NCBI RefSeq assembly: GCF_003480435.1
Contig: NZ_QUJB01000001.1
Coordinates: 248,001-312,000, forward strand
Length of the DNA: 64,000 nucleotides
Source of the DNA: Clostridium sp. AM30-24
Lineage (GTDB): Bacteria; Bacillota; Clostridia; Lachnospirales; Lachnospiraceae
Direction of reading: 5' to 3'
Shown here: one piece after another, positions 17,679 to 29,252 of the stretch
Layout: every line of letters starts with the position of its first letter
How positions within the stretch are numbered: the first letter of the stretch is position 1
Position numbers and translations under genes: made by a program
Notes under the pieces: model-generated
What the model saw: the letters and a program-made list of their open reading frames with translations, nothing else
Database searches by the model: none
What the model was told of the DNA's origin: nothing

Positions 17679-18392
17679 TTAAACGATTTCAAGCGCTACA
17701 TGGATCATGTCAGCGAAGGATGTCTCGCGCTCCTCGGCTGTCGTCTTCTCGCCTGTCACCATAGAATCAGATACAGTCAGAATCGAAAGGGCGCGCGCCT
17801 TTGCGAGAGCCGCGTTTGCGTAGAGGGCCGCTGTCTCCATCTCCACTGCCAGTACACCCATATCCGCGAACTGGAGTCCGTCGTGTTTCTTTTTTTCCGG
17901 CTCATAGAACAGATCGGAAGTCAGGACGTTTCCAACGTGATATGGAAGGTTTTCCTGCTCTGCGTGGAAGACGGCTTTAATCAGGAGTCCGAAGTCCGCG
18001 ATCGGCGCGAAATCTCCCGGGAGTCCGAATTCTCTCACATAATTTGTCTGTGCGCAGGCACCCATGGCGAAAACAAGGTCACGGATATGGACATCCTCGG
18101 AGATCGCCCCTGTGGTTCCCACACGGATCAGTGTCTTTACGCCGTATCCCTCGATGAGCTCGTGTGTGTAGATTCCAATGGACGGGCATCCCATTCCTGT
18201 TCCCATGACAGAGACAGGTTTATCACGGTAAAAACCGGTGTAACCAAACATATTTCTTGTAGCGTTGAACTGCTTTGCGCCCGCAAGGAAATTCTCAGCG
18301 ATAAATTTCGCGCGGAGCGGATCACCCGGAAGTAAAATAGACGGCGCGATCTCACCCTGTTTTGCTGCAATATGAGGTGTTGGTGTATTCAT
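17679..18392 (-). CDS. deoD: Purine-nucleoside phosphorylase, DeoD type
   Basis: DeoD cleaves purine (deoxy)nucleosides with phosphate in salvage. The 237-residue protein has SILLPGDPLRAKFIAEN at the N-terminus, MGTGMGCPSIGIY (phosphate and base region), and the family's VEMETAALYANA ribose-binding Glu. Asp is present in LTVSDSMVTGE. ATG at 18392 has AGGAGG upstream, and the longer frame to 18446 is not needed. It lies between asd and the topoisomerase pair, apparently as its own unit. Confidence 0.95.
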   Translation of the reverse strand: MNTPTPHIAAKQGEIAPSILLPGDPLRAKFIAENFLAGAKQFNATRNMFGYTGFYRDKPVSVMGTGMGCPSIGIYTHELIEGYGVKTLIRVGTTGAISEDVHIRDLVFAMGACAQTNYVREFGLPGDFAPIADFGLLIKAVFHAEQENLPYHVGNVLTSDLFYEPEKKKHDGLQFADMGVLAVEMETAALYANAALAKARALSILTVSDSMVTGEKTTAEERETSFADMIHVALEIV

Positions 18393-18480
18393 ATAGGTTC
18401 CTCCTTTTCCCGGACAGGATCTGTCCGGATCATGATTTTCATTCAAGTTCAGATTAAAAGGATCGTACGATCCAATTCTA

Positions 18481-20727
18481 TTATAACCGGACTTTCGTTC
18501 CTTTTCCAGCCCTCTTTGCTGCTTTCAGCCGGTTGAGGGCAACTTCTTTTCCTTTATAATCCGCGGTTCCGTCCATATCCGGCAGATATACATGTTCCAG
18601 CGTATCTTCCTTTTCCAGCCGGATTCCGCAAACACCGCGGCTGTTCTTTTTGAGCTCCGGGATTTCCTCCATCTGGAACTTTAAGAACATTCCGCCAACG
18701 GTCTGCAGGACTACGTCGCGGGTTCCGTCGATCTCTGTGCCGATCTCGCGGATCTCCGTAAGTTTATCCCCTTCTGCCAGCTTTGTTGCCACAACAGTCC
18801 TGTTCGCTGTTACAAACTCCTCACCCGGGACGATCTTCACCGCCGCCTGAGCCGTCGCAAACAGGAATTTTCTGCCGTTCAGTCCGGACGCCGGGATCAT
18901 TAAGAGGATCGTCTCCGTTCTTCCGTCAAACTTGCTGACATTCTCGATCGGGATTCCCTTGTCCTTCATCTTCAACGTCGGGAACTCAGCAACTTTCACC
19001 TGATACAGGGTTCCTGCATCGGAGAACATACAGAGCCTGTCATCTGTCATGACCGGAAGTACCCGGATATTTTCGCTGTCCACGGTCTCCTGATTTCTCT
19101 CATAGATCGAGCGGTCCATCGTCTTACAGTAGCCAAACCGGTCCATGACAAAGATCACTTCCTTCGCCTCTTCCTTCGCCTCCACATAGACCATCTCCTC
19201 ACCATCCTCGATGAGAGTTTTTCTCGGCTCGGCAAACTCTGCCTTGATAGCGTCGAGGTCTTCTTTGATCACCGCATCCATATTTTTCTGGTTGGCTAAA
19301 ATATGTTTATACTCACGGATCTTCCGCAATGTCTCTTTATATGCTTTCTGGAGCGCAAGGATCTCAAGACCGATGAGCTTGTAGAGACGCATCTCCAGGA
19401 TCGCCGCTGCCTGACGCTCGGTAAAGTGAAGATTCTTCGCATCCGCCTCAAAGCCAGGTACGCGGAACCGGATCTTCTCCGTATTTCCGGTCATCAGGCA
19501 CTCCTTCGCGTCCTTCATGTTCTTTGAACCACGGAGAACTGCGATAATAAGGTCGATCACGTCACAGGCCTCGATGAGACCTTCCTGTACCTCCTTCTTT
19601 TCCAGTTCTTTCTGAAGCAGAACGTTGTACTTCTTTGTCATATTCCGGTACTGGAACTCCAGAAATGTATTCAGGATCTGTCTGAGGTTCATCGTCTCCG
19701 GGCGTCCCTCATCGATGGCGAGCATGTTGACGCCATAGGTATCCTCAAGCTTTGTTTTCTTGTAGAGGATCGCTTTGATCTTATTGACATCCGCGTCCTT
19801 CTTTAATTCCAGGACAATGCGGATTCCCTCTTTGTTTGACTGGTTCGAAATATCCACCACGTCGGTAAGCTTTCTCGTCTCCACGAGATCAGCAATATCC
19901 ATGAGGAATTTGTTGATCCCGGCACCGATCATTGTGTAGGGGATCTCTGTGATCACAAGCTTATCACGGTCTGCCTTCCTTCTCCCAAGCTCCACCTCGA
20001 TCTTTCCACGAAGTTTGATCTTTCCGGATCCTGTCTCGTAAATCTGTAAGAGATCGCTCTTATTGGCAATGATACCGCCTGTGGGAAAATCCGGACCCGG
20101 CATATATTCCATCAGCTCTTCCACCGTGAGAAGACGGTTATCGATATAGGCTTTCACAGCATCGATGACTTCTCCTAAATTATGGGTCGGAATGCTGGTG
20201 CTCATGCCGACAGCGATTCCCTCCGCACCGTTAACGAGAAGATTTGGCACACGGACCGGAAGAACTTCCGGCTCCTTTTCCGTTTCATCGTAGTTTGAAA
20301 CGAAATCTACGGTCTTATCGAGGTCTTTTAAATAGACTTCCTCCGCAAACTTCTTTAAGCGCGCCTCTGTATATCGCATGGCAGCGGCACCATCCCCCTC
20401 GATGGATCCGAAGTTTCCGTGGCCATCGACCAGCGCCATGCCCTTTTTAAAGTCCTGAGACAGGACAACTAAGGTCTCATAGATGGAGCTGTCACCGTGC
20501 GGGTGATATTTACCCATAGTGTCGCCCACGATACGCGCTGACTTTCTGTGGGGCTTATCGTAGTCCAGATGAAGCTCACTCATATCATAGAGAACCCGGC
20601 GCTGTACCGGTTTTAAACCGTCTCTTGCATCCGGAATTGCACGGGAGGTAATGACACTCATGGAATAGTCCAGATAGCTCTTCTGCATCTCCTCCGAATA
20701 TTCAGTTCGCAATATTTTTTCAGACAT
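18481..20727 (-). CDS. Type II topoisomerase subunit A (ParC-like)
   Basis: 748 residues. This is the DNA cleavage subunit of an ATP-dependent type II topoisomerase. The active tyrosine is in [10 protein letters not shown]. The quinolone region reads [13 protein letters not shown], with the drug-sensitive serine present. Downstream are the tower and coiled-coil parts ([17 protein letters not shown]) and a C-terminal beta-pinwheel. I do not see the GyrA box (QRRGGKG), and the protein is shorter than typical GyrA, so it is more likely topoisomerase IV or the second gyrase-like enzyme of Clostridia. The B subunit lies 14 bases upstream on the same strand. Confidence 0.88.
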   Translation of the reverse strand: MSEKILRTEYSEEMQKSYLDYSMSVITSRAIPDARDGLKPVQRRVLYDMSELHLDYDKPHRKSARIVGDTMGKYHPHGDSSIYETLVVLSQDFKKGMALVDGHGNFGSIEGDGAAAMRYTEARLKKFAEEVYLKDLDKTVDFVSNYDETEKEPEVLPVRVPNLLVNGAEGIAVGMSTSIPTHNLGEVIDAVKAYIDNRLLTVEELMEYMPGPDFPTGGIIANKSDLLQIYETGSGKIKLRGKIEVELGRRKADRDKLVITEIPYTMIGAGINKFLMDIADLVETRKLTDVVDISNQSNKEGIRIVLELKKDADVNKIKAILYKKTKLEDTYGVNMLAIDEGRPETMNLRQILNTFLEFQYRNMTKKYNVLLQKELEKKEVQEGLIEACDVIDLIIAVLRGSKNMKDAKECLMTGNTEKIRFRVPGFEADAKNLHFTERQAAAILEMRLYKLIGLEILALQKAYKETLRKIREYKHILANQKNMDAVIKEDLDAIKAEFAEPRKTLIEDGEEMVYVEAKEEAKEVIFVMDRFGYCKTMDRSIYERNQETVDSENIRVLPVMTDDRLCMFSDAGTLYQVKVAEFPTLKMKDKGIPIENVSKFDGRTETILLMIPASGLNGRKFLFATAQAAVKIVPGEEFVTANRTVVATKLAEGDKLTEIREIGTEIDGTRDVVLQTVGGMFLKFQMEEIPELKKNSRGVCGIRLEKEDTLEHVYLPDMDGTADYKGKEVALNRLKAAKRAGKGTKVRL

Positions 20728-20741
20728 GGTAAACTCTCCTT

Positions 20742-22763
<2,022 letters not shown>

Positions 22764-22779
22764 TTAGTCAGCTTTTCCT

Positions 22780-22809
22780 ATTATACACTTAAAACTTCCA
22801 GATTTGCAA
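22780..22809 (-). promoter_or_regulatory. Promoter of the type II topoisomerase operon
   Basis: On the minus strand TTGCAA (22804-22809) and TATAAT (22780-22785) are 18 bases apart, about 120 bases before the B-subunit start. Confidence 0.7.
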
Positions 22810-22820
22810 GCATTTTCTAT

Positions 22821-22834
22821 CGAACATATATTCG
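22821..22834. promoter_or_regulatory. LexA/SOS-box-like palindrome
   Basis: CGAACATATATTCG differs by one base from the symmetrical Gram-positive SOS box CGAACATATGTTCG. It ends 11 bases upstream of the topoisomerase -35. The position is unusual for a repressor site, since most overlap the promoter. Confidence 0.45.
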
Positions 22835-23027
22835 AAGCGTGATTTTGCATTGAAAGCAGACTGGATAGTGTCTTTCTGCCCGTCTGCTGGCAACGCAATA
22901 TGGTCATCGGCAAATACGCCGGCGTCCTCTGAGTAGCGCAAAATGCATTTTTATCAGAACCTTATAAGACAGATCTATCTGAATCGTACTTTCAAAACCA
23001 TCATCTTTACATATGAAATAAAGTTTT

Positions 23028-23050
23028 CAACTGACATGTCCAGTCAGTTG
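23028..23050 (-). terminator. Possible terminator hairpin after the ABC exporter operon
   Basis: A perfect 8-bp stem CAACTGAC/GTCAGTTG with a 7-base loop lies 36 bases past the last ABC gene. The tail (AAAACTTTATTT) has no clean U-tract, so termination is uncertain. Confidence 0.4.
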
Positions 23051-23085
23051 TCCCACTTTGGCAAAGAACGATCCGCAGCCCTCAT

Positions 23086-24888
23086 CTAATACCACTTTCC
23101 CTGTTCACGATACAAAAACGCATACTTCCCACCAGACTTTATCAGTTCTTCATGCGTTCCCTGCTCGACGATCTTTCCCTTGTCAAACACAAGAATCCGA
23201 TCGGCAAGTTGGGCCGAGCCAATTCGGTGGGTTACGATAAACGCCGTCTTCCCCTCCGCCATCCTTGCAAACATGCGGTACAAACGGGTTTCCTCCAGCG
23301 GGTCGATACTGGCCGTCGGCTCGTCCAGCACAATCATGTCATGCTCCTTATAGAGTCCCCTGGCAATGGCGATCCGTTGCCACTGGCCACCCGAAAGTTC
23401 GGCACCACCAAACTCCCGGCCGAGAAGCGTCCCGAATTTCTCCGGATACAGATCGGAGTTCCCGTACTCCACTCCAGCAAGAGACGCAGCCCGTTCCATC
23501 TCCTCCGCATCCCGACATTCTAGCTCCTTCAAACAAATATTGTCATCCAGTCGCATCCGGTATTTCTGGAAATTCTGGAAGACTGCAGACTGAGAGACAA
23601 AACTGTCCCGTTCCCGCAAAATCCACCCAGAGGAAGGCTCATACAGTCCCAGAACAAGCTTTACGAAGGTAGTTTTTCCAGCTCCGTTTTCACCAACGAC
23701 CGCAACCGTCTCCCCCTTCCGAATCCGAACCGATATTCTATCGAGAGACGGTCGGTCGGCATTGGGATAGGCAAAAGAAACGTCTTCCACAATGACGGCA
23801 CAGCTTTCCCTGCCGCTTTCACTTTCCTCTGCAATACAGCAGCCGCCAGAAGCTCCTCTGACCTGGCCATCGTCGGCCGCAAACCCATTCTGCCGGCAAA
23901 ACTCAAGATAATTCCCTACCGACGCCATGTGTCGTGAAATATTTCCGGCGCTTCTCGCCACGATGTTCTCCATGAACCGGAAAATGGAATCAATGGAAGT
24001 GAACACCGCCGCAAACGCCCCAGCCGAGATGTTCCCGGAAAGCAACGACCGCACCAGAAGAAAGAGCACTCCGAGATATCCCAGAAGAGTCAAAACACGC
24101 ATCAAAAGCTCTGTTCGATACAACCTGGAATCTGTCTCCCATAGCTTCTTATCATACTTTGCAAGCACCGCCCGAAATCGTTCCATGAAAAAGCCGACAG
24201 CTCCCAGCGTCCGAGTCTCCTTCCAATACCTCTTATCAATCATGCAGTCCGAATAATACCGGTACTCCCTCTCGAGAGCTGCCGTCTCATCGGTCAGCCG
24301 CCGATACGCCTTTCTTTTTATCACCTGGGCACACACCATAGGACTAAAGATAAACAGCAACGAAAGAACCAGGATCGGATCCAGGCGGTACAAATACACC
24401 CCCATGAACGCCACATACGGCAGATTGAACATGGCAATCGAAATCACGGCTCTGAGAAGCTGCACGGTCCCGTTGATTCCTTGCCGGGCTTTCTCAATCG
24501 TTTCCAGAGTCGTCTCCTTCTCGAACTCATACAGCGGCAACTGCGCCGTCTGTGTGTGAAACTCTCTTGTCAGCGTGTTCACTGCCCTAGGATTGAAAAT
24601 ATGCTGCCCAATAAAATTGCCAGCTCCATTCAGTACCTGCACATAGACCGCGGCCGCTCCTACCCACAGAGCTCCAGAATAAGCGGCCTGGAGTGAGTTT
24701 CTCTCCACAGCGCTCTGTAATCCGTCAAAAAACACCTGTCTTGCCAGTGTTTCTAACGCCCACGCCGTACCGTGTAGAACATTCACGACAAGAAACAGCA
24801 GAAACACAACAGGCATGGCTCCGGCGATCTTTAGAAATAAGTGAACTACTGCGGAGACCCCGATAAAACATTCTTTTTGTCTCTTCAT
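23086..24888 (-). CDS. ABC exporter half-transporter B (permease-ATPase fusion)
   Basis: 600 residues. An N-terminal membrane domain of about six helices (1-330) is fused to an ATPase. The ATPase has Walker A GENGAGKTTFVKL, signature LSGGQWQRIAIARGL, Walker B MIVLDEPTASIDP and H-loop IVTHRIGSA. The catalytic Glu is intact. It overlaps the previous gene by four bases (ATGA), so the two probably form a heterodimeric exporter. SGGQWQR signatures are common in peptide, lantibiotic and drug exporters, but no precursor peptide or modifying enzyme is evident, so the cargo is unknown. A linker rich in Gly, Ser and Glu lies before the ATPase. Confidence 0.88.
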   Translation of the reverse strand: MKRQKECFIGVSAVVHLFLKIAGAMPVVFLLFLVVNVLHGTAWALETLARQVFFDGLQSAVERNSLQAAYSGALWVGAAAVYVQVLNGAGNFIGQHIFNPRAVNTLTREFHTQTAQLPLYEFEKETTLETIEKARQGINGTVQLLRAVISIAMFNLPYVAFMGVYLYRLDPILVLSLLFIFSPMVCAQVIKRKAYRRLTDETAALEREYRYYSDCMIDKRYWKETRTLGAVGFFMERFRAVLAKYDKKLWETDSRLYRTELLMRVLTLLGYLGVLFLLVRSLLSGNISAGAFAAVFTSIDSIFRFMENIVARSAGNISRHMASVGNYLEFCRQNGFAADDGQVRGASGGCCIAEESESGRESCAVIVEDVSFAYPNADRPSLDRISVRIRKGETVAVVGENGAGKTTFVKLVLGLYEPSSGWILRERDSFVSQSAVFQNFQKYRMRLDDNICLKELECRDAEEMERAASLAGVEYGNSDLYPEKFGTLLGREFGGAELSGGQWQRIAIARGLYKEHDMIVLDEPTASIDPLEETRLYRMFARMAEGKTAFIVTHRIGSAQLADRILVFDKGKIVEQGTHEELIKSGGKYAFLYREQGKWY

Positions 24889-26678
24889 CCCTGATACCAG
24901 CTCCTTTGACTGTCGTACATCTCCCTGTACAACCTGTTTTCTCTGTACAGCGTCTCATGGCTTCCTGAACCGGAAACTCTCCCGTTCTCGATCACAAAGA
25001 TAACGTCTGTCTGTCTCGCGCTTGCCAGCCGATGACTGATCGTAACAGAGGTATATTTCTGGTTAATGATACGGAATTTTTCGTACAGCGCACTCTCTGC
25101 AGCAGGATCCAACGCCGCCGTCGGTTCATCTAAAATCTTCACAGGGCGGTCGCTCACAAGACACCGGGCGATTGCCACCCGTTGCCACTGCCCGCCGGAC
25201 AGGTCTTCCGAGTTCCTCACGATCTTCCCCAGTTTCGTCTCCATCCCATGCTTTAAGTCAGACACGATCTCGCCTAACTCCATCATATCGACAACATCTT
25301 GAAAACGAACCAGATTGATTTCGTCTCCGCACAGTTTTTCCACATCCCCGATGGCAATATTCTCATAGAGCGAAAGTCCATATCTGGCAAAATCCTGATA
25401 GACAATAGAGAAAAAACCTGCGATCCGTCCGGGGCCCCACTCCCGAATATCCGTTCCGTTAATCAGAATTTGTCCCTCATAATCATCATATAGCCCAGCG
25501 ATCAGCTTCGTAATCGTAGTCTTCCCACACCCGTTTGCGCCGACAAATGAATAGCTTTTCCCGGCTGAAATCTGAAACGAGAGATGGTCAAGCACCTTTC
25601 GCTTAGTCCCCGGATAGGCAAAAGTAACATCGCGAAACTCCAGCGAAGAGAACTCCGGCAATTCACAGCTCACGCTCTCCGCCTCCCTAAAATCCATTTT
25701 GGTAAAGGTTTCAACATCATGAAAAAACTCGTTATATTTCGCGATCTCGCTGACGCTGTGGAGCAGACTCCAGGACATGAGTTGGACCAGTGAGAATATA
25801 TTCGAAACCAAAGCCATAAATATACCAATCGTAATCTCTCCTGCCACGACGCCAGGAAGCAACGCAGTCATCACCACGATCGCGATCAACACCAAGGAGA
25901 TGCTGCCAAGTTTCGCCTTCGCAAAAGATTTCAGATTCACCCTCGCGTTTACTCCGAGCCATTTCTTATAGGCACTCTCCCACTCACCATTGAAATATCC
26001 GGCCCAGCCAAACAAAGTCCTCTCTTCCGCCGCATCCCTTCCGGTCAAAAGCCTGGAAATATACTCATACCGCCGCTTTAGCCCCTGGGTCTCGCTGATT
26101 CCGGCATAACTGGCTCGCCCTCCGGCCAAAGACAGCATTACCAAAGGCACCGCACAGGCCGTCACAGCCAAAGCCGCTGCTGGCACATATCGAAACATCA
26201 CCAGAAATAAACCCAGCGCTTTCCATACCAGCGCCAAAAACGCCAGCAACGCCTGAAACGCATTCAAGATACTCTCATCCGTATCAGTGGAAATCTTCGT
26301 GATCAGATCCCAACTCTCCGGATTCTCCACATATCGATATCGAAGATCAGCGACCTTCTCCACCATCTCCGTTCCGAACCTCTCTCGCACATCGATCCGT
26401 AGCCGCCCCACCAGAAGATCGAGAAGTTGGTTGGAAATCCAATCGAAGCTCACTAGTAGAGACACCGCAGTCAGCGCTCTCCCAACGTCGGCATACTCCC
26501 CGGACCGCAAAAGCCCTATCGCCGCATCAATGAAGGCCCCTGTCGCCAGTGTGAGCAGAGCTGGCGTAAGCCCTTGGAACAAATACAGTAACATCACTGC
26601 TACCGAGACACCAGCGCTGCATCGAACGCACAGTCCGACCGCACTCAAAATCGAATACCTCTTACCCCGTTTAATCAT
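24885..26678 (-). CDS. ABC exporter half-transporter A (permease-ATPase fusion)
   Basis: 597 residues. A six-helix membrane domain is followed by an ATPase with Walker A GANGCGKTTITKL, signature LSGGQWQRVAIARCL, Walker B VKILDEPTAALDP and H-loop VTISHRLASA. Both ATPase sites of the pair look catalytically complete. I choose ATG at 26678 (GGGG seven bases upstream; a GTG lies two codons earlier). It overlaps the end of a short upstream ORF by 8 bases and the next ABC gene by 4. That arrangement suggests a three-member translationally coupled unit whose first member may be degraded. Confidence 0.88.
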   Translation of the reverse strand: MIKRGKRYSILSAVGLCVRCSAGVSVAVMLLYLFQGLTPALLTLATGAFIDAAIGLLRSGEYADVGRALTAVSLLVSFDWISNQLLDLLVGRLRIDVRERFGTEMVEKVADLRYRYVENPESWDLITKISTDTDESILNAFQALLAFLALVWKALGLFLVMFRYVPAAALAVTACAVPLVMLSLAGGRASYAGISETQGLKRRYEYISRLLTGRDAAEERTLFGWAGYFNGEWESAYKKWLGVNARVNLKSFAKAKLGSISLVLIAIVVMTALLPGVVAGEITIGIFMALVSNIFSLVQLMSWSLLHSVSEIAKYNEFFHDVETFTKMDFREAESVSCELPEFSSLEFRDVTFAYPGTKRKVLDHLSFQISAGKSYSFVGANGCGKTTITKLIAGLYDDYEGQILINGTDIREWGPGRIAGFFSIVYQDFARYGLSLYENIAIGDVEKLCGDEINLVRFQDVVDMMELGEIVSDLKHGMETKLGKIVRNSEDLSGGQWQRVAIARCLVSDRPVKILDEPTAALDPAAESALYEKFRIINQKYTSVTISHRLASARQTDVIFVIENGRVSGSGSHETLYRENRLYREMYDSQRSWYQG

Positions 26679-26862
26679 AATCACACCCCTTTATATTTTG
26701 ATTACGAATAAATGTTCCAGAATCGTACACAATATTCATCAATCCATTTTTAGCAGATAACGGCAATAATTGATCCACCTTTTTGTCAAGAGCATACATT
26801 TTACAAAATGAATATATAATATCCCCGCAGTCCCACCATGCTTTTTCAGACAGTTTTTCGGA
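26671..26862 (-). pseudogene. Short unidentified ORF coupled to the ABC exporter (possible gene remnant)
   Basis: An open frame of about 60 codons runs from just inside the chromate-operon terminator to a stop 8 bases inside the ABC gene. The frame contains SEKAWWDCGDIIYSFCKMYA and LLPLSAKNGLMNIVYDSG, and looks protein-like. The only far-upstream ATG (26898) lies inside the terminator hairpin, so that start is not credible. I see no ribosome site for internal starts. The best reading is the 3' remnant of a gene that once preceded the exporter. I do not recognise the family. Confidence 0.35.
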
Positions 26863-26864
26863 AG

Positions 26865-26894
26865 AAAAAAGCCTGCGGGAACGCTCCCACAGGC
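26865..26894 (-). terminator. Intrinsic terminator of the chromate transporter operon
   Basis: On the minus strand GCCTGTGGGA/TCCCGCAGGC closes a 4-base loop and is followed by TTTTTT, 17 bases beyond the last gene of the operon. Confidence 0.9.
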
Positions 26895-26911
26895 ACATAT
26901 TTTCTTAAATT

Positions 26912-27499
26912 TTAAACTCCTCCGAACCGAAACACAACTCCGATCACTGCGGATGCCGCGATAAACGCAACCGGATGGAGTCCTTTCGTCTTTTTGCAGA
27001 CTGTCGTCAAATAATAAAGCACTGCAAGAAGAACGATACTGCGAATGCTGATCAGGTCTGTGATCTTTCCGCTTGCCGCAAATGCGTCCTTGTGAAGAAG
27101 AACTAAGGACAGCACGGAAAGTCCTGCTGCCGCGATCAGTCCTGTGGATGCCGGGCGGAGTCCGTAGAAAGCGTTCTGGACGTACTTGTTTGTCTTGAAT
27201 GCCTTTAAGAATCCTGCAATGATCAGGATCACGATAATGGACGGTGTGATCAGACCGAGTGTAGCAATTACTGCACCAGCAGGACCGGCACTTGTGAATC
27301 CGACGTAAGTTGCCATGTTTACGCCCATCGGTCCCGGTGTGGACTCGGAGATTGCCACCATGTCAGCCAGCTGACCATAGGTAAACCAGCCCGTCTTATC
27401 GGAAATATTGTAAAGGAACGGAAGTGTTGCCATTCCGCCGCCGATCGCAAAGAGACCGGCTTTAAAAAATTCAAAGAAAAGTCGGATCAGGATCATCAT
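26912..27499 (-). CDS. Chromate transporter, short chain (second half)
   Basis: 195 residues with about five to six membrane helices and the CHR-family start FFKAGLFAIGGGMATLPF. The conserved segment SESTPGPMGVNMATYVGF is also present. CHR proteins come as long fused chains or, as here, paired short chains (SCHR); characterised members export chromate, while many relatives are untested. The ATG overlaps the stop of the partner gene (AAATGATG), so the halves are made together and presumably assemble as a heterodimer. Confidence 0.85.
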   Translation of the reverse strand: MMILIRLFFEFFKAGLFAIGGGMATLPFLYNISDKTGWFTYGQLADMVAISESTPGPMGVNMATYVGFTSAGPAGAVIATLGLITPSIIVILIIAGFLKAFKTNKYVQNAFYGLRPASTGLIAAAGLSVLSLVLLHKDAFAASGKITDLISIRSIVLLAVLYYLTTVCKKTKGLHPVAFIAASAVIGVVFRFGGV

Positions 27500-28038
27500 T
27501 TGGAGGCTGCCTCCTTATTTTTCAGGATAATTCCAGCCGCAGCCGCGAAAATCACGAATACGATCGGAGAAAGGTCCGTAAGTGTAGATCCGAGGATCAC
27601 AAGCAGGCAGATCACAAGGGTCGGCATATCGATAACCGCCTTTTTCCAGAGTTTCACCACTGCGTTGAAGATCAGAACGCAGACACAGACACGGATCCCT
27701 GCAAAGGCGTTCTGAACGATTGCGAGATGTGCGAAGTTTTGGATAAACGCAGCGATCACTGTAATAATGATCAGAGATGGAAATACAACTCCCAGAGTCG
27801 CAACGATCCCTCCGATCGGACCAGCAAGTCCCTGGCCGACGAAAGTCGCCGTGTTTACCGCGATAACGCCCGGGGTACACTGGCCGATCGCGTAATAGTC
27901 CATCAGTTCCTCTTCTGTTGCCCAGTGTCTCTTCTCAACGACCTCTCTCTGGAGGATCGGAAGCATCGCGTATCCGCCGCCAAAGGTAAGACCGCCGATG
28001 CGGGCAAACGTAAGGAAGAGATCCAGTAATTGATTCAT
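27496..28038 (-). CDS. Chromate transporter, short chain (first half)
   Basis: 180 residues. It has the CHR motif FARIGGLTFGGGYAMLPILQ near the N-terminus and GQCTPGVIAVNTATFVG in the middle, the same architecture as its downstream partner, indicating an ancient duplication. I start at ATG 28038, which has AAAGGAG upstream, rather than at the longer frame to 28077. Membrane location; substrate chromate or another anion by family only. Confidence 0.85.
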   Translation of the reverse strand: MNQLLDLFLTFARIGGLTFGGGYAMLPILQREVVEKRHWATEEELMDYYAIGQCTPGVIAVNTATFVGQGLAGPIGGIVATLGVVFPSLIIITVIAAFIQNFAHLAIVQNAFAGIRVCVCVLIFNAVVKLWKKAVIDMPTLVICLLVILGSTLTDLSPIVFVIFAAAAGIILKNKEAASK

Positions 28039-28089
28039 GTTTTTTCTCTCCTTTATTCCAAACTTGTGTATTATCATAGCTCAAAAACG

Positions 28090-28135
28090 AAAAAAAGGCA
28101 AGAAAAAGGAATCATGAATTCCCTTTTCCTGCCTT
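28090..28135 (-). terminator. Intrinsic terminator of the DUF4340 lipoprotein gene
   Basis: On the minus strand AAGGCAGGAAAAGGGAAT pairs with ATTCCTTTTTCTTGCCTT (G-U pairs included) and is followed by T7, 14 bases beyond the stop codon. Confidence 0.85.
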
Positions 28136-28148
28136 CTGTATAGATTCT

Positions 28149-29102
28149 TTATTCAAGATCCTTTTCCGGAACCATGCCGTTTAAAAGGTCTAAAACGGCT
28201 GTATTATCAACGACCATGATCATATCTGATCCATCAAGCTGCACATAGCGGTATGTCCGGTTCGGATCCGCATAGGTGCCCACATAGATCGTGAGAGATT
28301 TCTTCTCACCGTTTACAGTAAGCTCTGCCTGAAACGTAATGCGGGTATCGGTCGTAAGGTCTGTATTGGCAAGATCCTGCTCTGCAAGATGGTAGCTGGC
28401 ATAATCAAAGGCCTTCAGGTTGTTGATTCCATTTGCGATCGTTGTCAGCGCTTCGTTGTCAGCACTTGTGATCTCTGTCGTCTTTCCGTCCATGGTAATA
28501 GAAACCTTCTGAAGATCAGACGGAGCGATCTGAAGTGTCAGGCCGTCCCGGACTACCAGAGTATCATATTCAAAGACAAGGGAATCTACTGTAGACGCTT
28601 TGACCAGATATAATTTCTTTCCATCGGAGAGATAATAATTCCCGTCTGAATCCTTATTTCCAATATCAAAAGTAACCTCTCCTTTTTCGCTGTCCGTGAT
28701 CGTTACCTCATACGCCGGTTCATCAAAACCGTAGTCAGAAAGATTTTCCGCATCTCCCACCTCGGAGATCGCATGGAGATTCAGAAAATTCTGGGCCATT
28801 GCCTCGAATTTTTCCTGATTGAGCGGGATTTCCGGCTCCATGGCATCCAGCCATACCCCGTCTTTTTTCTTAAAGATCATATCGGCATCCGCGCTGGAAT
28901 AATCAAAATCGATCGGAGCCTTTAAAGCGCAAACCTCAATATCCGCTCCGGAAAAGTCCGGTTCCACTACATCATCGCGGATCTCGGAGATCTCTACCTT
29001 CGGAGATCCGGATTCCTTTGTGCCGGAAGAAGAACATCCGGTAAGTCCTGCAGAAAGTGCCGCAGTCAGGAGCAGAGCTCCGAATAATACATGTTTTTTC
29101 AT
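28149..29102 (-). CDS. DUF4340 domain lipoprotein
   Basis: 317 residues. A lipoprotein signal ends at Cys23 (LTGC lipobox), then a Ser-rich spacer, then a DUF4340-type body. That body has repeated modules such as MFLNLHAISEVGDAENLSDY-like (AQNFLNLHAISEVGDAENLS) and YLVKASTVDSLVFEYDTL, typical of extracellular DUF4340 proteins found beside gliding/ABC-2 transport genes in many bacteria. No such transporter adjoins it here. I start at ATG 29102 (AGAGGA upstream) because the 27-residue extension would hide the signal peptide. An extended -10 (TGCTATAGT) lies at 29182-29187. Confidence 0.82.
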   Translation of the reverse strand: MKKHVLFGALLLTAALSAGLTGCSSSGTKESGSPKVEISEIRDDVVEPDFSGADIEVCALKAPIDFDYSSADADMIFKKKDGVWLDAMEPEIPLNQEKFEAMAQNFLNLHAISEVGDAENLSDYGFDEPAYEVTITDSEKGEVTFDIGNKDSDGNYYLSDGKKLYLVKASTVDSLVFEYDTLVVRDGLTLQIAPSDLQKVSITMDGKTTEITSADNEALTTIANGINNLKAFDYASYHLAEQDLANTDLTTDTRITFQAELTVNGEKKSLTIYVGTYADPNRTYRYVQLDGSDMIMVVDNTAVLDLLNGMVPEKDLE

Positions 29103-29252
29103 ATCTGGTAATCCTCTCATGATTGATTTGATTGGTGAAGCCGTCAAAGGCATGTCCGCATGCATCTGACAGCTTTCGTCCACTATAGCATACCCCTGTG
29201 TACATTTTGTGAAATGGATCCATAATTCTTTGAAAATCTCTTCCGTGTGCTG

